Source of the DNA: Limnephilus marmoratus
Lineage: Eukaryota > Arthropoda > Insecta > Trichoptera > Limnephilidae
Length of the DNA: 64,000 nucleotides
Direction of reading: 5' to 3'
Assembly: GCA_917880885.1 (NCBI GenBank)
Contig: OU862928.1
Location: 6,529,721-6,593,720 of the forward strand
The notes beneath the pieces are model-generated. The model did no database searches. It saw only the letters and a program-made list of their open reading frames with translations, and had not been told where the DNA came from. The translations under genes and the position numbers were made by a program. Of the stretch, positions 20,836-31,825 are shown one piece after another; the stretch's first letter is position 1; each line of letters begins with the position of its first letter.

Positions 20836-21794
20836 AAATCCTCCTAAAGACAGATTTGTATTTAAATAATTTCTTGTGGAAAATTCCTATCAGTAAATAT
20901 TTTAATAATTTTGATTTGAGGTTTACAAGGTTACATAATGATAAACGCCCGACACTCTAAATTTCACAAAATTAATTGCCTGGAATAAGAGCTTTTTGCT
21001 AATTATTTTTTCAGTAGGAGATAATCCGTTTGGAAAATCGTGACAAAGCAATATTAAAAACTGTGACTTCGCTTTAAAATTACCCATCTTTTTTAATATT
21101 CCTTTGCGCTTGTCTGCGTTGTTGCTACAGTGGGTCTAGCTCAGTGAAATCGATAACTTTACAATAAAGGATCGATAGGCATAACTACCGATGATTTTAC
21201 ATCGATATACTGAGTACGGTTGCACTGTTGACTGCCGAACCGATATTGACAGAAAATAAATAAGAAATCGATATATTCTGATAACACTGGTGGATCTGTA
21301 TATAGATTTATATTCCTAAAAGTCAAACCGATTCGTAAAAATTAAAAATACTAATAAATGGACAATTTCGGACTGAAATGCTAATTTTAATATACATTGG
21401 CACTTTGCATGTACTTTTTAACACTAAACGGGAGATAATTAGTTAATGAGGTCTTTAGTCATATTTGAACCGCTTTCGTTTCTCCAAGGTTGAAAGTAAT
21501 AAATTGTTCGCGTCTTAGATTAATTAATTAAGTTTACGAATCGCAGGTACCATTTCTTTCAATTCTAAGAGCTTTGTTAGTTCAGCTCCATTCATTAATA
21601 AGCCAGTTAGTTTGCATAAGGGACGAGATTATTAAAAATATTGTGTATATTAACAGCTTATCTGACTTATTTTAAGTTTAAGAAAGATTTTGTATATTTG
21701 AAAATCAGTTTGACCAAATGTGAGAGGAAAACGATCTTACTTTGGGCACAAGGACGTGACCAACACACTTCAATCGTTTTATCTTTTCAATGTT
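20836..21794. other. AT-rich stretch, no gene recognised
   Basis: A cluster of 'atcgat' motifs near 21145-21270 resembles hAT subterminal sequence, but I cannot define ends. Confidence 0.35.
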
Positions 21795-21795
21795 A

Positions 21796-22598
21796 ATAAA
21801 CAAAAATTTTAACAAAACAAAAAAACGACTTCAAAAAATGCACTAAAAAGTAAAAAAATAATTTCGTGTTCTTCTACAACTTTATAATCAACTTACCTTT
21901 TCTACTCATCAATATGTAGGTACGATTGTTATTTTTGGAGTCGGTGTCAACCAAGGTGCCCGGCGTGTTCACTTGACAGCTCCTCTCCCGCCAACACCGA
22001 CTCCAAAAATAACAATCGTACGTACATATTGATGAGTAGAAAAGGTAAGTTGATTATAAAGTTGTAGAAGAAAACGAAATTATTTTTTTACTTTTTAGTG
22101 CATTTTTTGAAGTCGTTTTTTTGTTTTGTTAAAATTTTTGTTTATTTTTTAATTTTTAATGAATCTGAAGTACACTAACTAATTCGATTAAGATTCGGCC
22201 GAGTATCGTAAATTTGTTCTTAAGAATTCGAGAGTTCCGTTACTTCGTCATGGATTCCATAATCAGAACCTAACCAAACTCTCATCAAACTACCTGTGAA
22301 GTACATCCTTTCCAATAAAAAAAGAATCATCGAAATCGGTTGGCGTGATATTGAGTTATTCGTCCATTTGTCGCGCACATACTTGATGCAAATTTAAGAC
22401 TTATATGATTTTCTCATGGATGCCATTGTCAGAACTGGACCAAATTAAAATGGGACCACACGGGAAGCACCAGCTTTCAAATAATAAAAAAAATCATCAA
22501 TATCGGTTCACCCAGTCGAAAGTTCTACGGTAACAAACATTAAAAAAAAAAAATACAGTCGAATTGAGAACCTCCTCCTTTTCGAAGTCGTTTAAAAA
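21796..22598 (-). mobile_element. Hairpin-containing non-coding element, copy 1
   Basis: Ends carry AAACGACTTC at 21823-21832 and its inverse GAAGTCGTTT at 22584-22593. One side is a large hairpin: 21796-21955 pairs with 22000-22146 around a short GC-rich loop. The other side is about 440 bp containing 'tcggttcacccagtcgaaag' and 'ggttggcgtgatattgagtt'. An inverted full copy lies at 35864-36852. No coding capacity is seen. Confidence 0.75.
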
Positions 22599-22979
22599 CG
22601 AATCTAATGTCTACTTAATTCGTTCAATACTTTTGTAAAACAGAGGATCAGATATCAACTAGCAATTAATTATTACGTGCCGTGTCGTCCGCATTTTAAA
22701 TTCAATATTATTTCCCAAACGAACAAATTGAAAAGTCGGGAAATGAGACTTTTGCTTTTTAACATTTTCAATGCCGGAGTTTCTATGTAAGCAATTACTG
22801 TGCCCGGCGCTCTTTCAACGACTTTTGGAATATTGCTGTAAAATGCTCCAAAAAAATAAAATAAATCTTTGTCATTGAATTTGGAATGTTCGCCGTGCAA
22901 TGACACGAATGGAACAGAAACATTTATTAACATTTAGGTATTTAAATACTTAAATTCAATTTCAACTTTGTTTTGTCAG
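22599..22979. other. No gene recognised
   Basis: An 86-codon minus-strand frame (22933-22673) has no similarity I recognise. Confidence 0.35.
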
Positions 22980-23770
22980 GTTATTTATTTTGTAAAGGAA
23001 CTCGGAATTATTTTAGATGAAAAATTAAGTTTCGCTAATCATATCCAGCAACCGTGAACAAAGATATGAAAACACTAGGCTTCAAATTAAGAACAACTAA
23101 AAATGTTAATTCATTACAAAACCTTTAAACTGTTACACCTATCTCTAGTTAGAAGCCTAATTGAATATGACTCAGTAGTTTGGTCTCCATCTTAATTTAC
23201 AAAATAATATTGAGCGAATTCAAAATAAATTCTGCGTTTTATAAATTTTAAATTAAATATCCCACCAAAAGACTTAAAATAAAAATTCCTATTAAATATT
23301 CTAAAAATACGTAGATACATTATAAGACAAACGTAAAATAAACTATTTAACTTTTTTATTTAAAATACTAATTCCTCCAACTTATAAACTTACGTAAAGC
23401 TACAGTAACAACACGACCAAATACACTATTTTACTGCAGCATTTATAAGCGTAACTTCATTGCCCACTCTCCGATACAACGATTTCACACTACGGGAAAT
23501 CAATACTTAGGTGATGTTGACGTATACTTGGAGAGTTTTATAGATCATATAAAATATTTATTCGAACACTATTCCTAAACAGTAAACACATCTTGCATTT
23601 TTGTTAAACTATCTAATAGTTTTTTTTCAGTTGTCAATTTTATGAATTGTGTATATGATTTATCTAATGTAATTTTATTTTTATTATTTCTTTCTAAGTT
23701 TTGAAATTATCTGTCATGTTAAAATTGTACTCCCCACGTGTCAAATCCCTTTAGGCGTTAAATAAATAAA
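22980..23770 (+). pseudogene. Decayed non-LTR retrotransposon
   Basis: Broken plus-strand frames read ELGIILDEKLSFANHIQ near 22999 and LLHLSLVRSLIEYDSVVW near 23130. These are the 'LG...D..L.F..HI' and 'L..SL..S..EY.S..W' blocks of Jockey/CR1-like RTs. Stops are frequent. The end is marked by 'taggcgttaaataaataaaa'. Confidence 0.7.
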
Positions 23771-23878
23771 ATAAGTAAGGTTAGGTTAGGTTGGGCCTTA
23801 CTATAAAAACGTGAATAAAATTATGCACAACTGGTAAACAACCATTACTGCTTTTTAACTAGGCAATTCACCCTAAAA

Positions 23879-24046
23879 CGGTGGTTCTTCAGTGAACCCC
23901 AGGTGAGTCAGTTTCGCGGGTTCGGCGGAGGTCAAGACACACCCCCGACTCATATGATTTGGTTCGATTTCCAATTAAGAAGGGTTCGGTGAATGCACAA
24001 TGAAACTGGTGGGGGTCAGTACCTCCAACAAGGTTAAGAACCACTG
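23879..24046. mobile_element. hAT-type MITE with perfect 8-bp target duplication
   Basis: The 168-bp element is flanked by CCCTAAAA on both sides (23871-23878 and 24047-24054). The right terminus read inward is CAGTGGTTCTTAACC, the left is CGGTGGTTCTTCAG. These are standard hAT ends. No coding capacity is present. Confidence 0.85.
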
Positions 24047-24349
24047 CCCTAAAAGAATGCCCTGTGCCGTTGAAGTTAAGTTAGATTGTTAAAATTTCAA
24101 GAATTATCTTTAATAAACGGAAAGGACATAATATGTATATCAAATATTGAAGTCATTCAACTCTATGAACTTCTCCTATTCGACATCTCATCTCTTCTAA
24201 GTCTGAACTCGACACCAAACTTCCATATAATTTTTAAATTTGCCCATATGAACAAAATTAATATATAAATTCACCTTTCCTCTCTCCATAATTTGAATTA
24301 AATGCCTAACAAAACACCTTTGGGTTACAAGGGTGACGTCCAGAAACAT

Positions 24350-24900
24350 TAGAAGAAGAAAAAATCTATGAACTTATACAACTGAAAAAAAACGCGACAA
24401 TTGTTGATAGACGGCAAATACGAAATATTACGGAGAAAATAGTAGGTGACTTTAATAAGCAAAAAGATATATGCCTTTAAATGAAGAATGAATTTTACAA
24501 TTACAGAAGACATGGTCCAGAGTCTCCTCCACACCGCACTGGCAAAGTGGACTATCGAGGACTCCGATTTTAAACAAATAACCTGCAATAGAGCAGTGAC
24601 CAAATCAATTCTTACCCTCGAATTACAGGAAATGAATCTTTTGGATTTTTTTGCCATGGAAGCCGCAGTATGATTATGTATTCCAACAAAGAAAGATCCA
24701 GTTCGAGTTTCCGTATCTGTCCAATTTTCTTCCCAGTAACCAGATGTTGGATTTTAGAACAGAGAAGACGTCGGAGATCGGAATTCTAAAATTTACAGGA
24801 ATAAATCCAAAGATTGTTCCAAGTTTAGCAAGAGAATCGGTTTTCTCGTTAGCCTCAATTCCTAGATGGCAACGGACCCAAACCTAATATTGTCACAAAC
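24350..24900 (-). pseudogene. LINE ORF2 end with RNase H piece and CCHC-like motif
   Basis: Read on the minus strand from about 24892: VWVRCHLGIEANEKTDSLAK, similar to the last RNase H block of LINEs of the I/R1/Jockey type ('WVP.H.GI.GNE..D.LAK', here with changes). After frameshifts it reads VLDSPLCQCGVEETLDHVF then CNCK, the Cys/His motif near the ORF2 C-terminus. The minus frame at 24657-24349 is an alternative frame. Several breaks make it inactive. Confidence 0.7.
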
Positions 24901-25474
24901 TTTGATTAGGTTGGAGAATTGAGGATGTTTTTAATGTCACCATTGAGTATGTTTGAAATTTAACCATTATTGTTGAAGAAGAAGATAATTCTAATAATTC
25001 TAAACGATACGTGAAACAGAACAAGACACAGAAAAATAAAAGTGTATCGGTCGAAACTGGGACTTTCCCAGGATCTCTTTTCTTACCGAGATACGGCGCA
25101 TGAACACAATTTTCCCCATATTTTTGGCAGCTATCTTTTTGAATGAATAAAGTTCTTGATGAGTGAATGCATTTGTAACCTAAATACTAGATAGTGTCTC
25201 GGATAAAAATATCTGATTTTATTTATATGGGACACCTGTTGACTTTTTCTAAGGGGAATTAGATCCTAAAATAATTACTTTTTTATTTGTCATTATTACT
25301 TATTTATTTGGAATTATAGCATAATATATATTTTTTTTGTACTTATCCAACTTCTAAACTCTACTTTTACTGTACTTATGTACTTTTTGTTTTTGTAGTT
25401 ATAAATCTTAATTTTTTTTGTTCAATAAAGATATATTATTTATATGCCAGACAAAAAAAAAGGAAAAAAAGAAG
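24901..25474. other. AT-rich stretch with SINE-like fragment
   Basis: Around 25040-25085, 'gaaactgggactttcccagg' resembles a decayed tRNA T-arm of SINE-B. Nothing else is recognised. Confidence 0.3.
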
Positions 25475-25895
25475 GAAAAACTAAACCCTTTCACACACTT
25501 CCCCAAATGATCATCTAGTCAACCCACGCTATGCAATTGCACTATATAAGTATTATAAATACAAAATAATACAAGAACAACATGTCAACCTACTAGAGAC
25601 CAAATATGAAAATTATTCACCGACTCCAGATATTTTCATATCAGAGGGTTCGGCTCTGTGGCATTTCTAATTGAACCTATAAATCCTACTGATCCCTCAA
25701 TATAAATATTTAAAAAATCTTTTGTAAGTGTATTGTATTTAAAATTACTGATTTTTGCATTTTTATATACAAATTCTTTGACAAATCTAATATGTTTAAA
25801 TTTTTAATCAGATTCCTAGGTATTATGCCAGTGGCCGAAATAACAAATGGTAATATTTTTATAGTCCAAGAATGCCAAATTCTTTTAATTCTTAT
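25475..25895 (-). pseudogene. Second copy of the LINE end at 1184-1690
   Basis: The reverse complement repeats ILPFVISATGIIPRNLIKNL and the 3' UTR of the left-edge fragment. An indel region near 25728 breaks the frame. It lies directly beside the minisatellite at 25896. Confidence 0.65.
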
Positions 25896-26578
25896 TATTA
25901 TTATTATTTATTTGGAATTTTTACTTATTTATTTGGAATTACCCCTTATTTATTTAGTGTTATTACTTAATTACTTGGAATTATTTCTTATTTATTTGAA
26001 ATTATTACTTATTAATTTGAAATTATTACTTATTAATTTGATATTATTACTTGTTTATTTGGAATTATTACATATTTATTTCATATCTTTACTCTTTTAT
26101 TTGGTATTATCTCTCATTTATTTGGAATTATTACTTATTTATTTGGTATTATAACTAAATTATTTATTGTTATTACTCATTTATTTGGTATTATTACTCA
26201 TTTATTTGGTAGATATTATTACTTATTTATTTGAAATTATTACTTATTTATTTGGTATTATAATTAAATTATTTATTGTTATTACTCATTTATTTGGTAT
26301 TATTTCTCATTTTTTTTTTTTTTTTATTTTTTTTTTTTTTTTATTTATTTTAGCATATAAAATATAATATACATTTAGATAATGTAGTAATTTGCGTACA
26401 TGTTCATTCTTTACTCTTTTATTTGGTATTATCACTAATTTATTCGGAATTATTACTTATTTATTTGGTATTATAACTAAATTATTTATTGTTATTACTC
26501 ATTTATTTGGTATTATTACTCATTTATTTGGTAGACATTATTGCTTATTTATTTGGTATAATTATTTATTTATTTATT
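25896..26578 (+). repeat. 21-bp AT-rich minisatellite
   Basis: The unit is close to TTATTTGGTATTATTACTCA plus one base, repeated about 30 times with variants (ggaatta, ggtatta). A poly-T/A and 'tagcatataaaatataata' block at about 26310-26400 interrupts it. The unit being a multiple of 3 explains the long Leu/Ile/Tyr-rich frames here, which are not genes. Confidence 0.85.
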
Positions 26579-26679
26579 CACGCCTTGAAGGCTCACACAA
26601 AAAAAAATATTTATCATTTGTAAGTTGTTCAGGATTATTATTATTTATATTTAAAATGAATTTAGCGATATTTGAATCG

Positions 26680-26872
26680 GGCGTAGCGGGCCGGATCGGG
26701 ATAGGCTGGTTGAGGAAACCTTTTGAACTCTCCAGCTGGACTCTCTCGACCCATCACACATTGATACCCAGATTCCTAACCACCTTTCACACTTTTATCC
26801 TTTCCAGAAATTCCTCTTCTTCCTTTCCCTAAAAAGACAGGGCCTCCTGTGTAGAACTAATGTAAAATAAAA
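26680..26872 (+). repeat. SINE2 copy, shortened
   Basis: The order is 'gccggatcgggataggctgg', 'ccagctggactctctcgacc', then a shortened tail 'agggcctcctgtgtagaact'. Confidence 0.65.
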
Positions 26873-26875
26873 AAA

Positions 26876-26935
26876 AGCAACGTTTCAACTGTGAATGATG
26901 GTCCTACCAAGGCCATACTAAATATAATAACATTC
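26876..26935 (-). repeat. SINE1 fragment
   Basis: 'caacgtttcaactgtgaatg' and 'ggtcctaccaaggccatact' match the middle of SINE1. Confidence 0.45.
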
Positions 26936-27278
26936 CCCAAGTGGGAGTACCATACATCATAATAGAACACAACAAATACATAAAATTCACGTCCGAATTA
27001 GCTTGACAAAAAAAAGACATTCCTTGTAATCTCCCGGAGATAAGTTCCGTCTTTTCTTGTAAAATATTCAGCGATTGAGCTGTTTCCTAACCACTCGCTG
27101 GTTAATGCTGTGATCTGGGTTAGCGACGCCCGGTTTAGTTCAGACAATAATACTTATCCCTCTGGCTGACAATTTGCAATTCAGAGCGCCCCCTATCACC
27201 CCCGCTCCCGGCACCACCACCCCCCACGGTCCAGCGACATTATACTGCTCTCGCAAAAAAAGAAGACTAATCCAACAT
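26936..27278. other. No gene recognised
   Basis: The stretch becomes GC-richer near 27180-27240. No frame of note is seen. Confidence 0.3.
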
Positions 27279-27770
27279 TTTTTTTAGCTCCACACATCTT
27301 TGGGGGTGCTGTGCGGAAGGCTTTTGTGAGGGGAGAAAGGAGTAGACATGCTTTAGGAGGGAGTAAACATAGAGGGCGGCAAATCATTCCACAACCGAGC
27401 TGTTGAACTCAAAAACGATTCGTAGAAGCGACCCGTTCTTATGTGACAAATTTCATTCATGTACATAAGTTGGCCGCACGTTTGGCGTGTTTCCCGACTA
27501 TGCACTGATGCCAAAAAGATCAATGCTAGTTCCTCAGAGAATCTTCTATTGTAATACCGGTAAAACAAGGAGAACATGCCTACCTGACGCCTTTGCTCTA
27601 AATATTGTGATATGTTTATCAAAACTGGGCAATTCATCAAACGGACTGTCGCCTGTTTCTGCACAGATTCAAGGGTTTTTAAAGATATTTTGGGGCTCCA
27701 GACCAGGGGTGGCTACCAAATTCAACAGTGGGGAGCACTATTGGCAAGTGAAGTTACATTCCTTAGTTTT
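27279..27770 (-). pseudogene. Jockey-like LINE ORF2 C-terminus and 3' tail
   Basis: The 103-codon minus frame (27664-27353) reads RRQVGMFSLFYRYYNRRFSE, then HIRTGRFYESFLSSTARLWN, then DLPPSMF. This is the C-terminal signature of Jockey-like insect LINEs ('STARLWNDLP'). Upstream sequence matches the 'gccacccctggtctggagcc' block seen in the plus-strand copies at 50348 and 55325. The 3' UTR ends 'tgtggagctaaaaaaaa', a shortened form of the stem-loop tail. RT motifs are absent. Confidence 0.85.
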
Positions 27771-27837
27771 TCACAGGTAACAGCAGCTCGTATTTTTTAA
27801 ATTATAAAACATACCATGGTACCATCAAAATTGAATT

Positions 27838-28268
27838 TTGGAGGCGGTTAAGGGTACCGCCACCCTGGGAAACATTTATTGGGTTACCAACACCTCTGCC
27901 ACAGGCCACTCCAAGTGGTTCGCTACGTTTCGTTACTTAGCAGAGATGCCCGGGTTCATGAGGTAAGATTTTTCCAGGTTTTGGCATACCTATATTAACT
28001 TGGTACCAGGCCGGATCGGAAGAGGCTGGTTGTTGTAGACCCTTTGACCTCTTCAGCCGGACTCTTTCGACCCTTTGCCTTATACTGCAGTGGAAGAGAT
28101 GATTTTGTCACTCTGGACACAGATTCCTATCCGCTCCTTTTACCCTTTTCCTTCCCAGAACTTCATCTCCTTATTTTCCATAAAAAGACCCTCGACACAG
28201 CATCCCCAAAGATGACAAGGGCCCTGAGGAAAAATATTTTCCACTTGGTCTCCTGTGTAATGTAAAAA
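27838..28268 (+). repeat. SINE2 copy, full length with tail
   Basis: It runs from 'ggaggcggttaagggtaccg' through 'gccggatcggaagaggctgg' to the tail 'gccctgaggaaaaatatttt' and 'gtaatgtaaaaaaaac'. Confidence 0.75.
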
Positions 28269-28929
28269 AAACAACAACAAAAAAAACTAATCAAAAGTTT
28301 ACAAAACATAACAAAGGTATTTTTTATTTTATTTTATTTATTTTAGTTTATTAAGGAAACAAACAGTTATACATATTTTCATAATAGAGTAACATATTAC
28401 ATGGTTGCATTAACCAGCGAAGTTTCCGCTAAAATTTATAATATATATTTATAAACATATGTAGATTAAAACGTAAAAGAAATCATAAAGTGGTAGAAAG
28501 AAAAGAAAAATATATATATGTACAACAGAAATGAAAAAAATACACAAATTAAAGCATGTGGGATATGTAAATCATTAAAATATTATTATTATTATTAATA
28601 ATGAAGTAAAACAACCAAGCCTATCTAAAGATGATCAAAAGTTGAGAAGTCTTTCTTCCTTTGGACGGCAGTATTGTTCTACTGGAATCTTCCCCTTCCC
28701 ACCCCCCGATTCGATGCCTTTCTTTGACTGAGACGTTTGGATATAATGGAATTCTCAGAGAACGCGAGTGCGCGGGGGTATTTTTTATATCGGAGCCTCC
28801 AAACATTTCAGGGATGCTTTTTGTATTGTCAATGTTTTATCCAGTTATCCATTTATCAAACAACAAACAATTAAGACTTACTAGGTATTATTACTACCCA
28901 GATACACAAACTCATCCACCTGCTCCAAG
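28269..28929. other. Low-complexity AT-rich stretch
   Basis: 'ttattttattttatttattt' at about 28325 followed by LINE-like 3' sequence ('ttaaggaaacaaacagttat'), probably a minus-strand LINE tail. No gene is seen. Confidence 0.35.
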
Positions 28930-29995
28930 TATTCATCATTCACAACTCAGGACTGCCGGAGTTACGAGAGATGGGAGGGCTGATAGAGATATTGAAAGAA
29001 GGGTGAATGCTGGTAACTCCATTAAGGGCCCGCAACCCGGATTTGTACCGATTTATTACATATTTCCCTTAAACACGGTAAGTTTTAAAGCTTTTAAAAA
29101 AAATTATGTTATTCTTGAAGATAATATCTAGACATTGCCCGCGCCGAAACGCAAATTATATAAAATTCCCTCGATAGAAAAAAATCGCTAAGTCAAAAAT
29201 TATTATTAACATGTTTGTTTCAGTTATTTTACAAGTTATATGTATGAAAAAATTCACAGTGTTTCTTTAAATGCTGTTTAAGATAATGCCCGTGAGATTT
29301 TCGCTCTATTTTAAACGAACCGTGTTTTATTAAACATTTTCACAATTTTCGCATCGATTTTGTCGCTGTAAATGTTAGCGCTCTCCTCTAACATTCGTCA
29401 TTTCGTATCTCTCCATCTTCTTCTTTTCGGGCCCGGTTGCAGAGCCTTAATGGTGGACTGAATGCCGTTGGCGCTATTAAAAAAACTGTCAAAAGAAGCG
29501 AAGCTAGCAGTCCACAATGGAGTCCTGGTACCTACCCCGATGTATGGTAGTGAGGCATGGAACTGAAGATGAAAGTAAACTGAATGCTGTTGAAATGAGA
29601 TCCCTGCTACGTATGTGTGGGAAAACAATGATGATCGTGTGAGAAATGTGGATATACGCAAAGAATGTAAGGCTGATGTAAGCATAATGAGTAAGATTAA
29701 GAAAGGGACCCTCAGATGGTTTGGACATGTAGAGTTAATGATCGAAGAAAGTAGTGTAAGAAGAATATACGACGCGAATGTGAACGGTAGAAGAAGTCGG
29801 GGACGCCCGAGGAAGACATGGCACGATCAAGTGAATCAGATACTTGAGTCGGGCCATGTCAAAAGTCATAATAATAGAAGGGAATGTGTGAGACGATATA
29901 TGATTGTGAGTGAGGCAAGTAGTGTGTGCCAAGACCGAGTTGTTTGGCGGTCCGTCCTCTCTGCCTACCCCTGCGGGGAAACGGTGTGATGGTTA
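28930..29995 (+). pseudogene. RTE-like retrotransposon, split by a TTAA MITE
   Basis: Before the insertion it reads VTRDGRADRDIERRVNAGNS. After it come GLNAVG, then VHNGVLVPT and MYGSEAW in shifted frames. The long frame 29615-29989 follows: GTLRWFGHVELMIEESSVRR, RGRPRKTWHDQV, VWRSVLSAYPCG. This is the canonical C-terminus of insect endonuclease-reverse transcriptases. A TGA and frameshifts break the 29440-29615 part. Removing the MITE and one TTAA joins NAGNSI to NGGLNAVG in frame. Confidence 0.85.
29026..29446. mobile_element. TTAA-flanked MITE inserted in the RTE copy
   Basis: It is flanked by TTAA at 29022-29025 and 29447-29450. The ends are GGGCCCGCAACCCGG and, read inward from the right, GGCTCTGCAACCGGG. 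Subterminal 'ctctccatcttcttcttttc' is shared with 2573-2690 and 30285-30518. TTAA duplications suggest a piggyBac-type transposase source; a 3-bp TTA duplication (Harbinger type) is also compatible. Confidence 0.75.
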
Positions 29996-30002
29996 GTTTG
30001 TT

Positions 30003-30284
30003 AGTTAGGTATTAATACTAGAAAAATATTATAGGAAATATATTATATTTCCGCAACATAAATGCTCTGTGCTCCATTTACACCACTTAAAAACGACCCC
30101 ACTTGGAACACTGCACAAAAGGGAGATAGTGTATCTTTTGCGACAGCGTAACGCGTATTAAATCGCCCGTATATGAAACACTTTGACAGTTTTCTTAAGT
30201 GCGGTATTCCGTATCGCGTTAACGAACTAATTACTGCGCTTTTGTTAAGACACCAACTCTTAAAAGATGTCTGTTGTCATAACA
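30003..30284. other. No gene recognised
   Basis: Nothing recognisable is seen. Confidence 0.35.
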
Positions 30285-30518
30285 GGCGCCACGACCGGGC
30301 TCAAAAAGAAGAAGATGGAGAGATATGAAATTACGAATGTTAGAGGAGCGCGCTAGTATTTAAAGCGACAATTTGCTCTTTTTTAAACGAGTCGTGTTTT
30401 ATTAAACATTTTCACAATTTTCGCATCGATTTGATCGCCTTATATATTAGCGCGCTCTTCTAACATTCGTAATTACATATTTCTCCATCTTCTTCTTTTT
30501 GAGCGTGGTTACGGTGCC
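30285..30518. mobile_element. MITE of the same TTAA family with 70-bp inverted ends
   Basis: The left arm 'ggcgccacgaccgggctcaa' to 'gaggagcgcgcta' is the inverse of the right arm 'tagcgcgctcttctaacatt' to 'ggttacggtgcc'. TTAA follows at 30519-30522. The left side reads 'ataaca', so that duplication has decayed. Confidence 0.75.
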
Positions 30519-30840
30519 TTAACGCCAAAGATAACACAAAATATACAAAAATTTGAAAGAATCAAAGAAATTCAATGAAAAAAATATAAGGTGGTAATTT
30601 ATATAAAAATCTAACCCGTCAAACCGTTTTTTTTCAACCAACGCTAGAAAAAATCCTCCAAATTCCCGTATGGCGTACATGTGGGCAGAATAATATCGAC
30701 ATTCTTATCAATAACCTTCAGAAATATCGAAACAAAGTAATTTTATTTTTTTATTATTATTGTACAACAGAATAATTCCAATTACAGTACAATTTAGTTA
30801 CCCTATCAGCATTTAGGCAAGTGACTCTTCAATAACATTT

Positions 30841-31825
30841 TTAACCCGGCGATACTCGCTACCGGGTAAAAAATACCACAGAGTACAAAAAATTGGTTGT
30901 ATTTTTTTTTCTACGCGTTCTGGCAACCCAAGATTCTAAGTACCTTCAAACCGATAGTTCACACACCCTCACCCCACGGGGGGGTCAGTTCACACACGGC
31001 GCTTGTTAATGACAGACGTGTAAAGTGAGTATGGGTAAAAAATACCCGGTAGCGACGATCCTTGTTCCATTATTTTTCGATATTTTTATGACTATGTTTT
31101 TGGTTTTCGAGCTGTAATAAAATGAGTATTCCTCAAAGTGATAGTACAATAGAAGAGCTGCTTCAAGAAGAAGAAAGCGGAGAAGAAAATGTGTCAGAAA
31201 TAGAAGATTTTGATGAGAATAGTGAACACGAAAGTGAAACTGAAAAGGAAGCTGATAGTTCAGGCGCGCCCTCAAATTCAGAAAATGTTTTTGACCGTCT
31301 ACCTTCAGATTCAAAAGTTGGTTTGCGAATTGTGCTCCAAAAAGATATGCCGCGAGCATACAACCCCAATATGTGAGGATTGCTATGATAGAGTGAAGTA
31401 GTTTCGTTTTTAGCAAAATATTTGAAACAGTTTGTTTAGTGTTGATTATCTCAATGTTCACTCAGTATAAAGGTATCATTATTTTTTAGTATTTTAGGAG
31501 TGTATCTAGTTTATTTTCGATACCGATCTCAATTTTGCCAAATTTGTAAGAAAAAAAAATATTATTGTTGATTTTCGTAAGATTACTAAGAAAAAAATTG
31601 ATATTTTGATTATTTTTTAGGATAAACTCAAATACCAATAAATAAACACTAAAACTTGCATTTTTAGTTTTATTTATGAACAATAGTACCAATAACACAA
31701 ATACATTGTCAAACATTGAAACTCAAGCGTATTTTTGAAAATAACGGCAATTAAACTCTGTGGTATTAATTACCCGGTAGCGAGTGTTCATGTTCGTAAA
31801 TACCTAGCGAGTACCGCCGGGTTAA
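30841..31825 (+). mobile_element. Non-autonomous piggyBac element (985 bp, internal deletion)
   Basis: It is bounded by TTAA at 30841-30844 and 31822-31825. The left terminus is CCCGGCGATACTCGCTA followed by CCGGGTAAAAAATACCACAG. The right terminus read inward is CCCGGCGGTACTCGCTA, an extra block of about 25 bp with a second 'actcgcta', then CCGGGTAATTAATACCACAG. TTAA duplication and a CCC start are piggyBac hallmarks. Asymmetric right-end sub-repeats are also typical. Confidence 0.9.
31122..31401 (+). pseudogene. piggyBac transposase, N-terminus joined to C-terminal Cys-rich domain
   Basis: ATG at 31122 begins MSIPQSDSTIEELLQEEESG followed by a very acidic stretch (Asp/Glu/Ser-rich, about 65 residues), as in piggyBac transposase N-termini. 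In another frame, 31318-31401 encodes LVCELCSKKICREHTTPICE then DCYDRVK and TAG. This is the C-terminal Cys/His zinc-binding tail (CxxC, C, H, CxxC). The whole catalytic core with its Asp triad is deleted, and the junction near 31315 shifts the frame, so the acidic frame ends at 31376. Confidence 0.85.

Noticed and set aside
22673..22933. 86-codon minus-strand frame as a gene
   Set aside because: No similarity recognised; length is within chance expectation for this composition.
25792..26367. Leu/Ile-rich 'membrane protein' frames
   Set aside because: They are translations of a 21-bp minisatellite.
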